From positions 1 to 38,477 of IMG/VR virus record IMGVR_UViG_3300038701_001196: a stretch of 38,477 nucleotides of DNA; one strand, given 5' to 3'. This DNA comes from a virus. The position numbers were made by a program, and so were the translations under genes. The stretch's first letter is position 1, and each line of letters begins with the position of its first letter. The notes beneath the pieces are model-generated. The model was not told where the DNA came from. It did no database searches and worked only from the letters and a program-made list of their open reading frames with translations. Below, in pieces: positions 21,610-29,694 of the stretch.

Positions 21610-24281
21610 CGGTAAGTAGCGTATTCCAAAGGAAATTATATGATGGAAACGGAGTCACCCAGACCTTCAGTTTCCCTTATAAGTTCATCAGTAATTCTGA
21701 CTTAGTGGTCAAGAAGATCGTGATCGCCACCGGCGTTCAGGCACTTATGGTGCTGAATACAGATTACACAGTGTCTGGTGCGGGGGACGACGAGGGGGGC
21801 GATGTGACCATGACTGTTGTGCCCACGTCAGCGGAGCGCATCTTGATCGATCGAGACACCCCGTTGACACAGGCCACTGATTACATCTCAGGTGACCCCT
21901 TTCCCGCAGAATCACATGAGCGGGCGCTGGACAAGCTGACGAATATCGCCCAGGAGCACGACGAGCGGATCGCCCGGTCAATCAAGGGTCCGTCCAGTGA
22001 TCCCGTCGGGTTGGACATGGAGCTACCTTCTGTGTCCACACGAGCTAACGGGGTTCTGTTATTCGACGCATCAGGTCGCCCTTACACCACCAGCTTATCT
22101 GCTATTGCTCAGGGTGCCGTGGCCACTACATACGAGGTACAAACGGCAACAGCGGGACAAACATCGTTCATTCTCACAAGCGTCAACTATACAGTCGGTG
22201 TTAATAATATTTCGGTTTACGTGAATGGGGCATTAATTGATCCTGACTTAATCACAGAGACTAGCAGTACTGTGGTTACTTTAGATGAAGGGTTGAATGC
22301 GGGAGACCGTGTTGTATTTATCGTTAATCAACGATCCGTTGGTTCGGATATTGTACTATCGTCTAGTGTTCAGCACACTGCTGGATTTTCCGGTGCTGTT
22401 CCCAGGGCGCTAAACCTGCGTCTTGATGATATTGTTTCAGTAAAGGATTTCGGCGCTGTTGGCGACGGGGTTACGGATGATACTACTGCTATTCAGACTG
22501 CTATTGATACAGGGCTAAGTATATTTTTGCCTGAAGGAGAGTACCTTTACACCACGCTTTCAGCAACGTGTAACACAGTGTTTGTCGGTGATGGGATGTC
22601 TAAGACGATTCTTGCCAGCTCATCCTCTGATGTATCTATTACGTTTAACCAACCAGCCTCAGCGGGGGATCGCTTTTTCTGTCGGTTCGGGCTCGTAGAT
22701 ATAACCGTGTCGGCAAAAAACGCAGTTGAGTGCAATCCTGTTACAACCACGATGAATGATTTGACCCCGGTGAGCCGTCCGTTATTCCACGGCGCACGGA
22801 TTATAGGCACCTATGATATAACCGCTGACGCAAATGCAGGTGATGAAGTCAATGAGCCTGATTACACGACAGACCTTGAGCCTCTCGGTGTTGGTCTGCG
22901 CACCAATAAATGCTACGCGCTGGACATGTCAGGGCTATACATTTACAACTGCGGTGTCGGCTGGGCATCGTTTGGCGATGTGATTGGACAATTTAAAAAT
23001 TCACGAGTGTCCGCCTGTGCGCGCAACATTCACCGTGAAAAGGTAGACCACGCCGGTACTGTAGCTGGTATGGGCACAGATATGACATTAGGGCCGTCAT
23101 TAGATATTTTAGGCTCTGGCCGCATGGGGTCACTGTGTATAAAAGATACCCGAGATGATAAATTGTTAGGAAACTTTTTTGAAAACAAAGATGACGACAA
23201 CCCGTCTATGGTTTGGATTTTTGAAGGGTTGCAGGGATTTAAATGCAACAACAATCACCTCAATCCTTTTGGTAAAACCGGCTCTAACCATGTGTTTGCA
23301 AAATTTGATTTGGATTACTCAAATGATATTTCAGATAACAGAATACAAGACCCAGGCTCTGGCTTCTCTCCCGCGTACTCTATTGACTTTGTAGAAGGTT
23401 TTGCAATTAATTACCCGGACAAGGGCCGTTATTACAATAATGATTTTTTCCCATTATTGAAGAAGCCGCACATTCGCGAAGTTGCGGATCGCATACCTAA
23501 TCTTTTTAACTACCAGAATCTACCTACCTTGGGATATAGACCTATTGGCGGCAATATCACAGACAACGATAATATTTGGGAATTGGATGAAGTTAGTAGT
23601 GTCATCGGCACCCATAGTGGATCGGGAAATGCCTCAACACTGACCGACTCAGCGGCGTCGTGGACAACTGACGAACTTGTCGGCTATACGATATATAACA
23701 CGACTGACGGCTCTAGTGGCTCTATCACAGCTAATACTGCTACAACGGTCACAGCTACGTTGTCAGGTGGGTCAGATGATGATTGGGATACGAATGATGT
23801 ATATCGTATTGATGCGGCTCAAACGTGGATATTAAAGCAATCCAACGGCGCGGCTTCTGCGACCATATCAGCCGTGGTTAATATGACCCTGCCCAATCCT
23901 CACGGCCTCGAAACAGTTTGCCTTGAGGTAACAGGGGGGTTTGGTAATGGGTTCATGTCGATTGAGCGCACTGATACTTCTACAAGCGTGCATTCTGGGA
24001 ATGTGCTGCAAGGCTTTGGTTCATCTTGGGGCACTAAAAAATTCTTCATTGATGTCGGATCAATCGAGGATGAATTGGAACTTGAGTTTACAATCAGTAC
24101 GCATAACACAAAAATCAGTCAATTGAAGGCTTATTTCGCACCGAGGTCCTATGGCACCACTGTGCAGCGACCAAATGCGCTAACCGTTGGAGCTGGGTTT
24201 ATGTACTGGGACACTGATGATAGTCAACCAATCTGGTCTAACGGAACATCGTGGGAATATGAAGACGGCACCGCGGCTTAA
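21606..24281 (+). CDS. Tailspike with T7-fibre-like anchor and pectate-lyase-type beta-helix, 891 aa
   Basis: Residues about 1-125 (VFQRKLYDGNGVTQTFSFPYKFISNSDLVV... ERALDKLTNIAQEHDERIARSIK) form the usual podovirus tail-attachment domain. A small beta domain (about 180-245) follows, then VKDFGAVGDGVTDDTTAIQTAID at about 279-301, the start of a Pectate_lyase_3 right-handed beta-helix, the fold of capsule and O-antigen depolymerases. The C-terminal SYGTTVQRP...GAGFMYWDTDDSQPIWSNGTSWEY is a common fibre-tip ending. From about 22440 to 24100 the DNA is markedly AT-richer than the rest (20 G/C of 60 at 23161-23220), consistent with exchange of the receptor-binding part. Substrate unknown. Confidence 0.88.
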   Translation: MTVSSVFQRKLYDGNGVTQTFSFPYKFISNSDLVVKKIVIATGVQALMVLNTDYTVSGAGDDEGGDVTMTVVPTSAERILIDRDTPLTQATDYISGDPFPAESHERALDKLTNIAQEHDERIARSIKGPSSDPVGLDMELPSVSTRANGVLLFDASGRPYTTSLSAIAQGAVATTYEVQTATAGQTSFILTSVNYTVGVNNISVYVNGALIDPDLITETSSTVVTLDEGLNAGDRVVFIVNQRSVGSDIVLSSSVQHTAGFSGAVPRALNLRLDDIVSVKDFGAVGDGVTDDTTAIQTAIDTGLSIFLPEGEYLYTTLSATCNTVFVGDGMSKTILASSSSDVSITFNQPASAGDRFFCRFGLVDITVSAKNAVECNPVTTTMNDLTPVSRPLFHGARIIGTYDITADANAGDEVNEPDYTTDLEPLGVGLRTNKCYALDMSGLYIYNCGVGWASFGDVIGQFKNSRVSACARNIHREKVDHAGTVAGMGTDMTLGPSLDILGSGRMGSLCIKDTRDDKLLGNFFENKDDDNPSMVWIFEGLQGFKCNNNHLNPFGKTGSNHVFAKFDLDYSNDISDNRIQDPGSGFSPAYSIDFVEGFAINYPDKGRYYNNDFFPLLKKPHIREVADRIPNLFNYQNLPTLGYRPIGGNITDNDNIWELDEVSSVIGTHSGSGNASTLTDSAASWTTDELVGYTIYNTTDGSSGSITANTATTVTATLSGGSDDDWDTNDVYRIDAAQTWILKQSNGAASATISAVVNMTLPNPHGLETVCLEVTGGFGNGFMSIERTDTSTSVHSGNVLQGFGSSWGTKKFFIDVGSIEDELELEFTISTHNTKISQLKAYFAPRSYGTTVQRPNALTVGAGFMYWDTDDSQPIWSNGTSWEYEDGTAA

Positions 24282-24294
24282 CGGAGCATAGAAC

Positions 24295-25776
24295 ATGGCA
24301 GAAATAGCGAAACCTTTTCAATTAGCTAATTTTTCATCTAATGTTATTAGTTACGATAGTTACGATACATTCCAAGAGGCTGTCACTGCTGCCGCTGGTA
24401 AAATGTTGCTCATCCCAGCAGGGATTGAGGTAGAAGTAGCTACGTTGACGTTGCCAACAGAGATAACTTTCATCGGCGGCGGCACGATTACGGGACCTGC
24501 TCCCACAGGTGGTAAGCCTACGGAAACAGAGCTGATCTCAGCTGGCAGTGATTCAGCACGGGGAATATTGCTTGATTCCTATTACAACGCCGAAATAGAA
24601 ACTTCAGCAACGTGCATGGTTTACGGCGATGTGGTGCTCAAGAACTGTTTATTATCGGGCCCAGCCGACAGTTTTATAGTGGAGGGGAATGTCAAGCTGG
24701 AAAACGTCGCATTCAAGGGCATTGGTCTCTTAGCACGGTCAGGAGGCTACATTGATTCAACTGACGGCTTGATAATAGTAGATTCAGACTCTGATGGGAT
24801 CATGTGCCAGTACGGGGGCACGGTCAGGGCCCCTAGCCCTGTGGTGCTGTACTCTGCAGGACGTGGCGCACATATACAGTTCGGAGGAACGATATTCGCC
24901 AACGCGGGCTCGTTCCGTTACAGCACACAAGAAGGTGCCTTTATCAACTCAGGGGGTACGTTCTCTTGCGCTTTGGGGAAAGTGTCCAACAATAGCGCTG
25001 CTGGGTCCTTGATTAACTACGGCGGTAGCATGAATCTATACCAGGCTGAAGTTAAAGACAACGGTCAGGCCGGTATAGTAGGGGAGTCCAACGGGGCTAT
25101 CTATGCCGTTGAAGCTGTAATTACCGGCAACACTACGACTGGTATCGACGCATCCTATGATGGAGTAGTGCAGGCCACAGGCGCGACCATCACTGGTAAT
25201 GGTGGACAGGCGGTGCGTGTTCGCACAGGTGGTGTCGTGAACATTCTCGAAGCCACTATTGACAGAACCAACAACAGCGGCGCAGCGCCGCTTATTTGGG
25301 TTCAGGGGCGAGGCGTTGTTTATTCGGAGGATAACACAGGCACTGGTAAGACGGCTCTAAACGAGGATGACTACTCCCCATTGCATGATGAACAATCGGG
25401 TATCGCATGGATAGGGGATTGGACAACAAAAGAAAAAACCGGGTCGCGAAAACACTATTATGCTTATAACACCCGTGCAGAAGATGCAGTGGTTATCTCT
25501 TCAGGGGAGATAACTATTGTAGGCGGCTACGTATCCGTGGACACAGAGTCATCCGCCTCTTCAGACGATCTCGATACTATCAACGGCGGTCAGAATCTAC
25601 AGCGAGTTATTCTGACCGCCGTTGACTCTGCTCGGACCGTGGTAGTAAAGCACGGAACCGGTAATATTTATCTTGATGGTGGGGCTGATTTCTCACTAGA
25701 CCATATTCGGGACAAAGTAGAACTCATAAAGGAGTTTGGTGTGTGGGTAGAACTATCTCGCTCAACTAATTCTTAA
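24295..25776 (+). CDS. Second beta-helix tailspike-like protein, 493 aa
   Basis: After a short N-terminal segment (FQLANFSSNVISYDSYDTFQEAVTAAAGKMLLIPAGIEVEVATLTLP) the protein has a regular glycine-rich repeat of short strands (FIGGGTITGP, KLENVAFKG, AEVKDNGQAGIVGESNGAIYAVEAVITGN, ATGATITGNGGQAVRVRTGG, VVNILEATID), the pattern of a right-handed parallel beta-helix. There is no large anchor domain, so it may attach to the first tailspike or to the nozzle by its N-terminus. The C-terminal part (about 390-490) is a separate beta domain. No catalytic residues can be assigned. Confidence 0.78.
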   Translation: MAEIAKPFQLANFSSNVISYDSYDTFQEAVTAAAGKMLLIPAGIEVEVATLTLPTEITFIGGGTITGPAPTGGKPTETELISAGSDSARGILLDSYYNAEIETSATCMVYGDVVLKNCLLSGPADSFIVEGNVKLENVAFKGIGLLARSGGYIDSTDGLIIVDSDSDGIMCQYGGTVRAPSPVVLYSAGRGAHIQFGGTIFANAGSFRYSTQEGAFINSGGTFSCALGKVSNNSAAGSLINYGGSMNLYQAEVKDNGQAGIVGESNGAIYAVEAVITGNTTTGIDASYDGVVQATGATITGNGGQAVRVRTGGVVNILEATIDRTNNSGAAPLIWVQGRGVVYSEDNTGTGKTALNEDDYSPLHDEQSGIAWIGDWTTKEKTGSRKHYYAYNTRAEDAVVISSGEITIVGGYVSVDTESSASSDDLDTINGGQNLQRVILTAVDSARTVVVKHGTGNIYLDGGADFSLDHIRDKVELIKEFGVWVELSRSTNS

Positions 25777-25815
25777 TAGGATTAATTAAGGCGTGCGGTA
25801 CCGGGCGGGCGAATA

Positions 25816-25843
25816 TTGCACATATCGGAATATCTGTTACACT
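25816..25843 (+). promoter_or_regulatory. Candidate promoter for the lysis genes
   Basis: TTGCAC (25816-25821), 16 bases, TACACT (25838-25843), within a 110-base gap. The downstream TTACACTTGCGC resembles the motif repeated in the 5.7-6.1 kb control region, and TTGCGCAA (25843-25850) is palindromic. Confidence 0.5.
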
Positions 25844-25886
25844 TGCGCAAACTAACTTGCCGTATCGCTTGGAGTAAGGGGCGCGA

Positions 25887-26186
25887 GTGGACGAAATGAC
25901 AGATCGCCGTGAGTGGCACTTAGACAAATCGCTGAGTGTCGGGCATATACTAACCACCCTTTTAATTCTCGGCGCGCTGTCTGTGCAGTACGCGCAATTC
26001 ACGGCCCGACTGGCTGTGCTGGAAACCAACTACCAGGTGGTCGGTCAGCAGATCGGTCAAGTCCTTGACAACCAGCGCCGGGTCGATATTCGCCAGGATC
26101 AAGAGATCAGGGTGGTCAAAGAGGAAATCAATAAAAACCTGGAGCGGCTTGCTGATCGACTTGACGAATTGGCGCGGCAGCGATGA
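25887..26186 (+). CDS. Single-span membrane protein with periplasmic coiled coil (i-spanin-like or holin-related), 99 aa
   Basis: N-terminal WHLDKSLSVGHILTTLLILGALSVQYAQF provides one membrane span at about 20-38. The remainder is a charged coiled coil (LAVLETNYQVVGQQIGQVLDNQRRVDIRQDQEIRVVKEEINKNLERLADRLDELARQR). An N-in, helix-out layout matches inner-membrane spanins, and a lipoprotein occurs four genes later. Many phages carry similar proteins annotated only as hypothetical, so holin regulator is an alternative. GTG at 25887 has AGGG 6 bases upstream; ATG at 25896 is possible. The stop overlaps the endolysin start (ATGA). Confidence 0.7.
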   Translation: MDEMTDRREWHLDKSLSVGHILTTLLILGALSVQYAQFTARLAVLETNYQVVGQQIGQVLDNQRRVDIRQDQEIRVVKEEINKNLERLADRLDELARQR

Positions 26187-26569
26187 CACCAAACTTTTCC
26201 AAAGGCGAGCTATCATGCCGTCACTGCGGGATGGCAAAGTTCGCCCCCGGCTTCATCCAGGCGCTCCAAGGGCTGAGGGACGCATTTAACAAACCCATGG
26301 TTATCAACTCTGCCTGCCGCTGCAAGGCCCACAACGGGGCGATTGGCGGTCATCCGCGGTCGTTGCATGTTGGTGATGATCCGTACCATAATACCGGGGG
26401 TTGCTGTGCTGTAGATATTGGCATCCCTGACACAAGGCCGATGGATCGCGAGATATTAGCTATACTGGCCTATGAGCGGGGCTGGTCTATCGGCCACCAT
26501 CCGCAGTTTTTGCACCTGGACTTACGGACTGCGTACACAGACCTGCCGGCTGCCATTTTTAACTACTGA
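26183..26569 (+). CDS. Endolysin: M15-type D-Ala-D-Ala / L-Ala-D-Glu peptidase, 128 aa
   Basis: A zinc peptidase that cuts peptide bridges of the cell wall to release progeny. The N-terminus carries a CRHCG pair (12-16), then INSACRC (41-47), and the Peptidase_M15_3 motifs: SLHVG...GGCCAVDIG, giving His62 and Asp78 as zinc ligands, and LHLDLR with His111. No signal peptide or anchor is present, so it needs a holin, which follows. All catalytic positions of the family appear intact. Confidence 0.93.
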   Translation: MTPNFSKGELSCRHCGMAKFAPGFIQALQGLRDAFNKPMVINSACRCKAHNGAIGGHPRSLHVGDDPYHNTGGCCAVDIGIPDTRPMDREILAILAYERGWSIGHHPQFLHLDLRTAYTDLPAAIFNY

Positions 26570-26579
26570 GGGCCAGACA

Positions 26580-26768
26580 ATGACCGAACCCGTCACCTAC
26601 ACACCACCAAAGCCGACCACGCAAGCCGGTGTCGCGGGGGTGGCTACCGCTGCTGCCGTGATTTTGGCGTGGGGGCTTAAAGAGTTTGCTGGCGTCGCTA
26701 TGCCGGCAGAGATCACCGCCGCGATGTCCGTCTTAATCGGCTGGTTTGCCGGCAAGTGGGGCACCTGA
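26580..26768 (+). CDS. Holin-like protein, 62 aa
   Basis: GAGGG lies 7 bases upstream of the ATG at 26580, which is preferred over the longer frame that overlaps the endolysin. Two hydrophobic stretches (about 16-34, AGVAGVATAAAVILAWGLK, and 43-58, EITAAMSVLIGWFAGKW) joined by a short turn fit a class II holin. It directly follows the endolysin. The stop overlaps the next start (TGATG). Confidence 0.8.
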   Translation: MTEPVTYTPPKPTTQAGVAGVATAAAVILAWGLKEFAGVAMPAEITAAMSVLIGWFAGKWGT

Positions 26769-27148
26769 TGAATCCTAAAGTAGCGGTACCTTATAGCGCG
26801 TTATTTTCAGTGCTGATTAACGCTATCACTTTGTCATTGATTCTGTCATTGAATGGTTGCGTCACAAATCCCCGCATTGAGTCTGTCCAAGACGGCATCG
26901 CAGTGTCTGCTGTGACTATCAAACGCGTTGCACTGACTGCCCGTGACCTCAACGCCGCCGGCACACTGAGTGACGAGCAGGCGCTGGACGTTGCCGACAA
27001 GCTCGACAGTGCGACGGATCGAATCGACCAGGCCCGACAGTTGGTGGCTATCGGCAACCCGGCTGAGGCAAAAGACAAGCTGGAGCTGGCCGAAAGCATC
27101 CTGCTGATCATCGAGCAGATCCTACTGGAGGCGCAGACCGATGAGTGA
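26768..27148 (+). CDS. Lipoprotein, 126 aa (possible outer-membrane spanin)
   Basis: The N-terminal hydrophobic stretch ends in LSLNGC with Cys31, an approximate lipobox, so the mature protein would be lipid-anchored. The mature part is a charged two- or three-helix domain (ALTARDLNAAGTLSDEQALDVADKLDSATDRIDQARQLV). Together with the one-span protein at 25887 it could form a two-component spanin, although such pairs are usually adjacent or nested. The Asn at -2 is unusual. ATG at 26768 is coupled to the holin stop. Confidence 0.65.
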   Translation: MNPKVAVPYSALFSVLINAITLSLILSLNGCVTNPRIESVQDGIAVSAVTIKRVALTARDLNAAGTLSDEQALDVADKLDSATDRIDQARQLVAIGNPAEAKDKLELAESILLIIEQILLEAQTDE

Positions 27149-27359
27149 GTCCGCCGCGGCACTGGCCGCTGTCCAGACACTGCTGTCAGCTATCCGGCTG
27201 GCAAGCGCGATCTCGGTCGACATCCAGCAACTGATTGCGATGCAAAAGCAGGCCGACCTTGAGGGCCGGGAGATCAGCGACGCCGAGCTACAGGCGCTGA
27301 TCACCGATGCACGGTCAGCCATCGACGAACTCAGACGAGGCGCTACCGATGAGCAATAA
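27141..27359 (+). CDS. Small helical protein in the lysis region, 72 aa
   Basis: MSESAAALAAVQTLLSAIRLASAISVDIQQLIAMQKQADLEGREISDAELQALITDARSAIDELRRGATDEQ is alanine-rich and helical. The segment at about 8-30 is amphipathic but not clearly a membrane span. Overlaps both neighbours (8 and 11 bases). No family is recognised; its place between lipoprotein and secreted protein suggests a lysis or virion accessory function. Confidence 0.62.
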   Translation: MSESAAALAAVQTLLSAIRLASAISVDIQQLIAMQKQADLEGREISDAELQALITDARSAIDELRRGATDEQ

Positions 27360-27741
27360 TTTTGTTATTTCGCTGTTTATTCTATTTTTTGGTGTGATCC
27401 TGATCGCAGGCGTTGCAGGCGCAGACACCCTGAGCTGGGAGTTGCCGACCGAGCGGGAGAACGGTACAGCTATCACCCCCGCAGAGATTCAGGCTGTTGA
27501 GATCTACCGCGACGGTGTGCTGGTGCAGACGTTAATCGGATCGGCCACAAGCTACGACATTGGCGACACATGCACAGAGCGCAGTTGGTCGGCTGCGGTT
27601 ATTGACACGGGTGATCTGCGATCGGATCGCAGCGCCTCTCTTGTGCAGCAGATTGACACTGACGGCTGCCGGCCTAAGCCGCCTACGCTTATCGAAATTA
27701 TCATTGCAGCGGTGCGCGACTTCTTCCGCTGGTTTGTGTGA
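27349..27741 (+). CDS. Secreted/anchored protein with FnIII-like domain, 130 aa
   Basis: Starts at the ATG at 27349. A signal-type segment (NNFVISLFILFFGVILIAGVAGA, about 3-25) is followed by LSWELPTERENGTAITPAEIQAVEIYRDGVLVQTLIGSATSYDIGDTC, the strand pattern of a fibronectin type III domain, and a C-terminal hydrophobic helix (TLIEIIIAAVRDFFRWFV) that could be a second anchor. Such domains in phage often bind surfaces. The two hydrophobic ends make an envelope protein as likely as a virion part. Confidence 0.66.
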   Translation: MSNNFVISLFILFFGVILIAGVAGADTLSWELPTERENGTAITPAEIQAVEIYRDGVLVQTLIGSATSYDIGDTCTERSWSAAVIDTGDLRSDRSASLVQQIDTDGCRPKPPTLIEIIIAAVRDFFRWFV

Positions 27742-27770
27742 TCAACTGGATAATGGGGTGGTTTGAGTAG

Positions 27771-29366
27771 ATGGCAACTGTTTACGTAGCTACAACAGGT
27801 AACGATAGCAACTCGTATGCAGAGGCGCAGGACGATTCGACGCCATGGGCTACGCCCCAAAAGGTCAATCTGTCTGCGCAGGACGATGATATTGCTATTA
27901 TCGCTGACGGCACTTATAGCGCGGATGGTACGGGCAGTTATATAGACGGTCGTCATCGGTTTCAGAATCCGCGCAGTTATCGCGCTGCAAATCCAAAGCA
28001 GGTGATCTTGACCGGCACTGACTCTGACACGGTGGGCGAAACGCTTAGCAATTCGTTCGGAGCTGGTGAAATACTTGATGTATCTGGTATAGTTTTCCAG
28101 GCAGATTCGGGCGTCAACGCTAACGCTTTCGAGACATCGCCGAACACCGACTCGTTTACCGCGATCTTTCGCAATTGTAGTTTTCTTAATGGTGCTGAGC
28201 GGGCATTCAAGCACAATTGTCAGATAGGCATTTTGCAGTTAATTGGCTGCTATGCGGAGAATGACGGGCTTCATACTTTCGGCACTACAGCGTTAATGAG
28301 TGATGACGGCGATCAGGTTATCGACATAATCGGCGGTGAGTATGTAGGACATGACGATTGTCGGGCGATAAATATCGAAAAAGACGACAGCCTGACTTAC
28401 ACGTTGGCAGTTAATCTAACTGGTTTTAAAGCACGTCTTGATGCTGGTGCCGACACCGGGACGGGCGTAGCTGTCAATGTCCAGGCAGTTGATCCTGTTA
28501 TTTCAAATTTTGACATTACTGTTACTGCTGATAGTGATAACACCAGCGGAAAATACGGTCTTCTGGTTCGCGGTGTGTCAGCGTCAACTCCGGCGACAAC
28601 CCCCGGCGTTTCTGGCGGTGTTATCCGCTTTCTTGCTCGCGGGGGGTATGGGTTAGCTTTTGGCCTGTCTGGCTCTGACGCGAACATTACAGGGGGTAAG
28701 GCATCAGGCACGCTAGTAATCGGACTCCGCGATGTGCAGGGGTCTACGCCTCACAACATACTGTTTGGTGAGGGGTCCGACATCGAAGCCGAGGGATTGA
28801 AGTCGTGGCTTGGCGGAGTAGGGTTTCTTGCGTCTATTTGCGACGACCATTACTCGCGTGGTCATTTGGCGCTAGATAACAACACGATTCATTTTTACGC
28901 AAAAGGCACTACGGCTGGCAGTTACAATCAATGTACCGCCGTAGTTGATCAGGTCGATCAAGCTGGTGCCGCAATATTCGCGTGCGCCCCCCAAGACGCC
29001 ACAGATACAACAGCATTTACGTTCAGCGGGGGCGTATCAATCGTTACTGATGTAACAAAGATTAACGCACTTGAAGCAAACTACGATGCCAACCAAGGCG
29101 TTACTTTTGAAAACATGGTGCATTTACTCCCTGAAGAAGATGACATCGACATTAGCAATGATGATCTGTTTGCGTATAACGCCACTGGCGGAGCGGCCAA
29201 TGCGACTTTATCCGAGTGGAATACAGGGATGAGTACTAATAGCGAGATAAGGCTGCTACCGAGGGCGACGCTCAAAGCACTGGCGCAGACGTACCGAAAC
29301 GCTTTAGCATCCACCACAGGCGGCGGGGGTGGGGTAGGACCAATACGTCGCGGACCAATCAGATAG
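27771..29366 (+). CDS. Third beta-helix, tailspike-like protein, 531 aa
   Basis: MATVYVATTGNDSNSYAEAQDDSTPWATPQKVN... IIADGTYSADGTGSYIDGR opens like phage proteins with a right-handed beta-helix (a ground strand, then TxGxD). The body (about 100-330) has repeated short strands with Gly/Asn/Asp turns. The C-terminus has an arginine/glycine-rich ending after TGGGGGVGPIRRGPIR. No T7-fibre anchor and no lyase motif are present, so it is structural or a second receptor-binding protein. It lies downstream of the lysis genes, an unusual place for a spike. Confidence 0.7.
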   Translation: MATVYVATTGNDSNSYAEAQDDSTPWATPQKVNLSAQDDDIAIIADGTYSADGTGSYIDGRHRFQNPRSYRAANPKQVILTGTDSDTVGETLSNSFGAGEILDVSGIVFQADSGVNANAFETSPNTDSFTAIFRNCSFLNGAERAFKHNCQIGILQLIGCYAENDGLHTFGTTALMSDDGDQVIDIIGGEYVGHDDCRAINIEKDDSLTYTLAVNLTGFKARLDAGADTGTGVAVNVQAVDPVISNFDITVTADSDNTSGKYGLLVRGVSASTPATTPGVSGGVIRFLARGGYGLAFGLSGSDANITGGKASGTLVIGLRDVQGSTPHNILFGEGSDIEAEGLKSWLGGVGFLASICDDHYSRGHLALDNNTIHFYAKGTTAGSYNQCTAVVDQVDQAGAAIFACAPQDATDTTAFTFSGGVSIVTDVTKINALEANYDANQGVTFENMVHLLPEEDDIDISNDDLFAYNATGGAANATLSEWNTGMSTNSEIRLLPRATLKALAQTYRNALASTTGGGGGVGPIRRGPIR

Positions 29367-29375
29367 GAGGACACC

Positions 29376-29414
29376 ATGGGGTGCAAAAAGAAAGGCAAGG
29401 GTCGAGGTAAATAA
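29376..29414 (+). CDS. Putative 12-residue basic peptide MGCKKKGKGRGK
   Basis: The ATG at 29376 has a near-perfect AGGAGG 5 bases upstream, and the frame ends TAA at 29412-29414. Seven of twelve residues are Lys or Arg. It may be a real small peptide, or its translation may serve to open the ribosome-binding site (GAGG, 29404-29407) of the next gene, which lies inside its coding sequence. Confidence 0.5.
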   Translation: MGCKKKGKGRGK

Positions 29415-29417
29415 CCG

Positions 29418-29690
29418 ATGAGCAAATTCGTTATTTCAGCAACTGGTGTGTCCCAGGCCATTAAGCCTGGTGTCGGCAACTTCATGCTGTCTGTGACAGG
29501 TGGTACGACCATCGCAGCCACACTGCAGAAGGATTATGGGGGCACCATCAGAGATATCCCTGACCCTGACGGGTACGAGGTTATCGATGCAGCATGGGAG
29601 CATCAGATAATCTCAGGCCAAGATGACGTGTATTATATCAATACCACGGCAGTCAGCGGCTCATGGGACGTGGTGATCACTGCACTGTGA
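29418..29690 (+). CDS. Small beta-rich late protein, 90 aa
   Basis: MSKFVISATGVSQAIKPGVGNFMLSVTGGTTIAATLQKDYGGTIRDIP... SGQDDVYYINTTAVSGSWDVVITAL has the alternating pattern of a small beta-sandwich, similar in composition to phage fibre-tip or decoration domains. No family is recognised. It is the last rightward gene, and its stop codon abuts the stop codon of the leftward helicase gene with no gap. Confidence 0.72.
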   Translation: MSKFVISATGVSQAIKPGVGNFMLSVTGGTTIAATLQKDYGGTIRDIPDPDGYEVIDAAWEHQIISGQDDVYYINTTAVSGSWDVVITAL

Positions 29691-29694
29691 TCAC
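29673..29694. other. Inverted repeat across the convergent stop codons
   Basis: GTGATCAC-TGCACT-GTGATCAC: each half is itself palindromic, so the pair is both a direct and an inverted repeat. It can form an 8-bp stem in RNA from either strand and covers both stop codons. There is no U-tract. Confidence 0.6.

Noticed and set aside
27552-28214. 220-residue minus-strand open frame
   Set aside because: It lies across the secreted protein and third beta-helix genes, has no ribosome-binding site and a composition typical of antisense reading.
21606-29366. Diversity-generating retroelement, as in the BPP-1-like relatives of the head module
   Set aside because: No reverse transcriptase frame with a YxDD motif and no template/variable repeat pair was seen near the tail genes.
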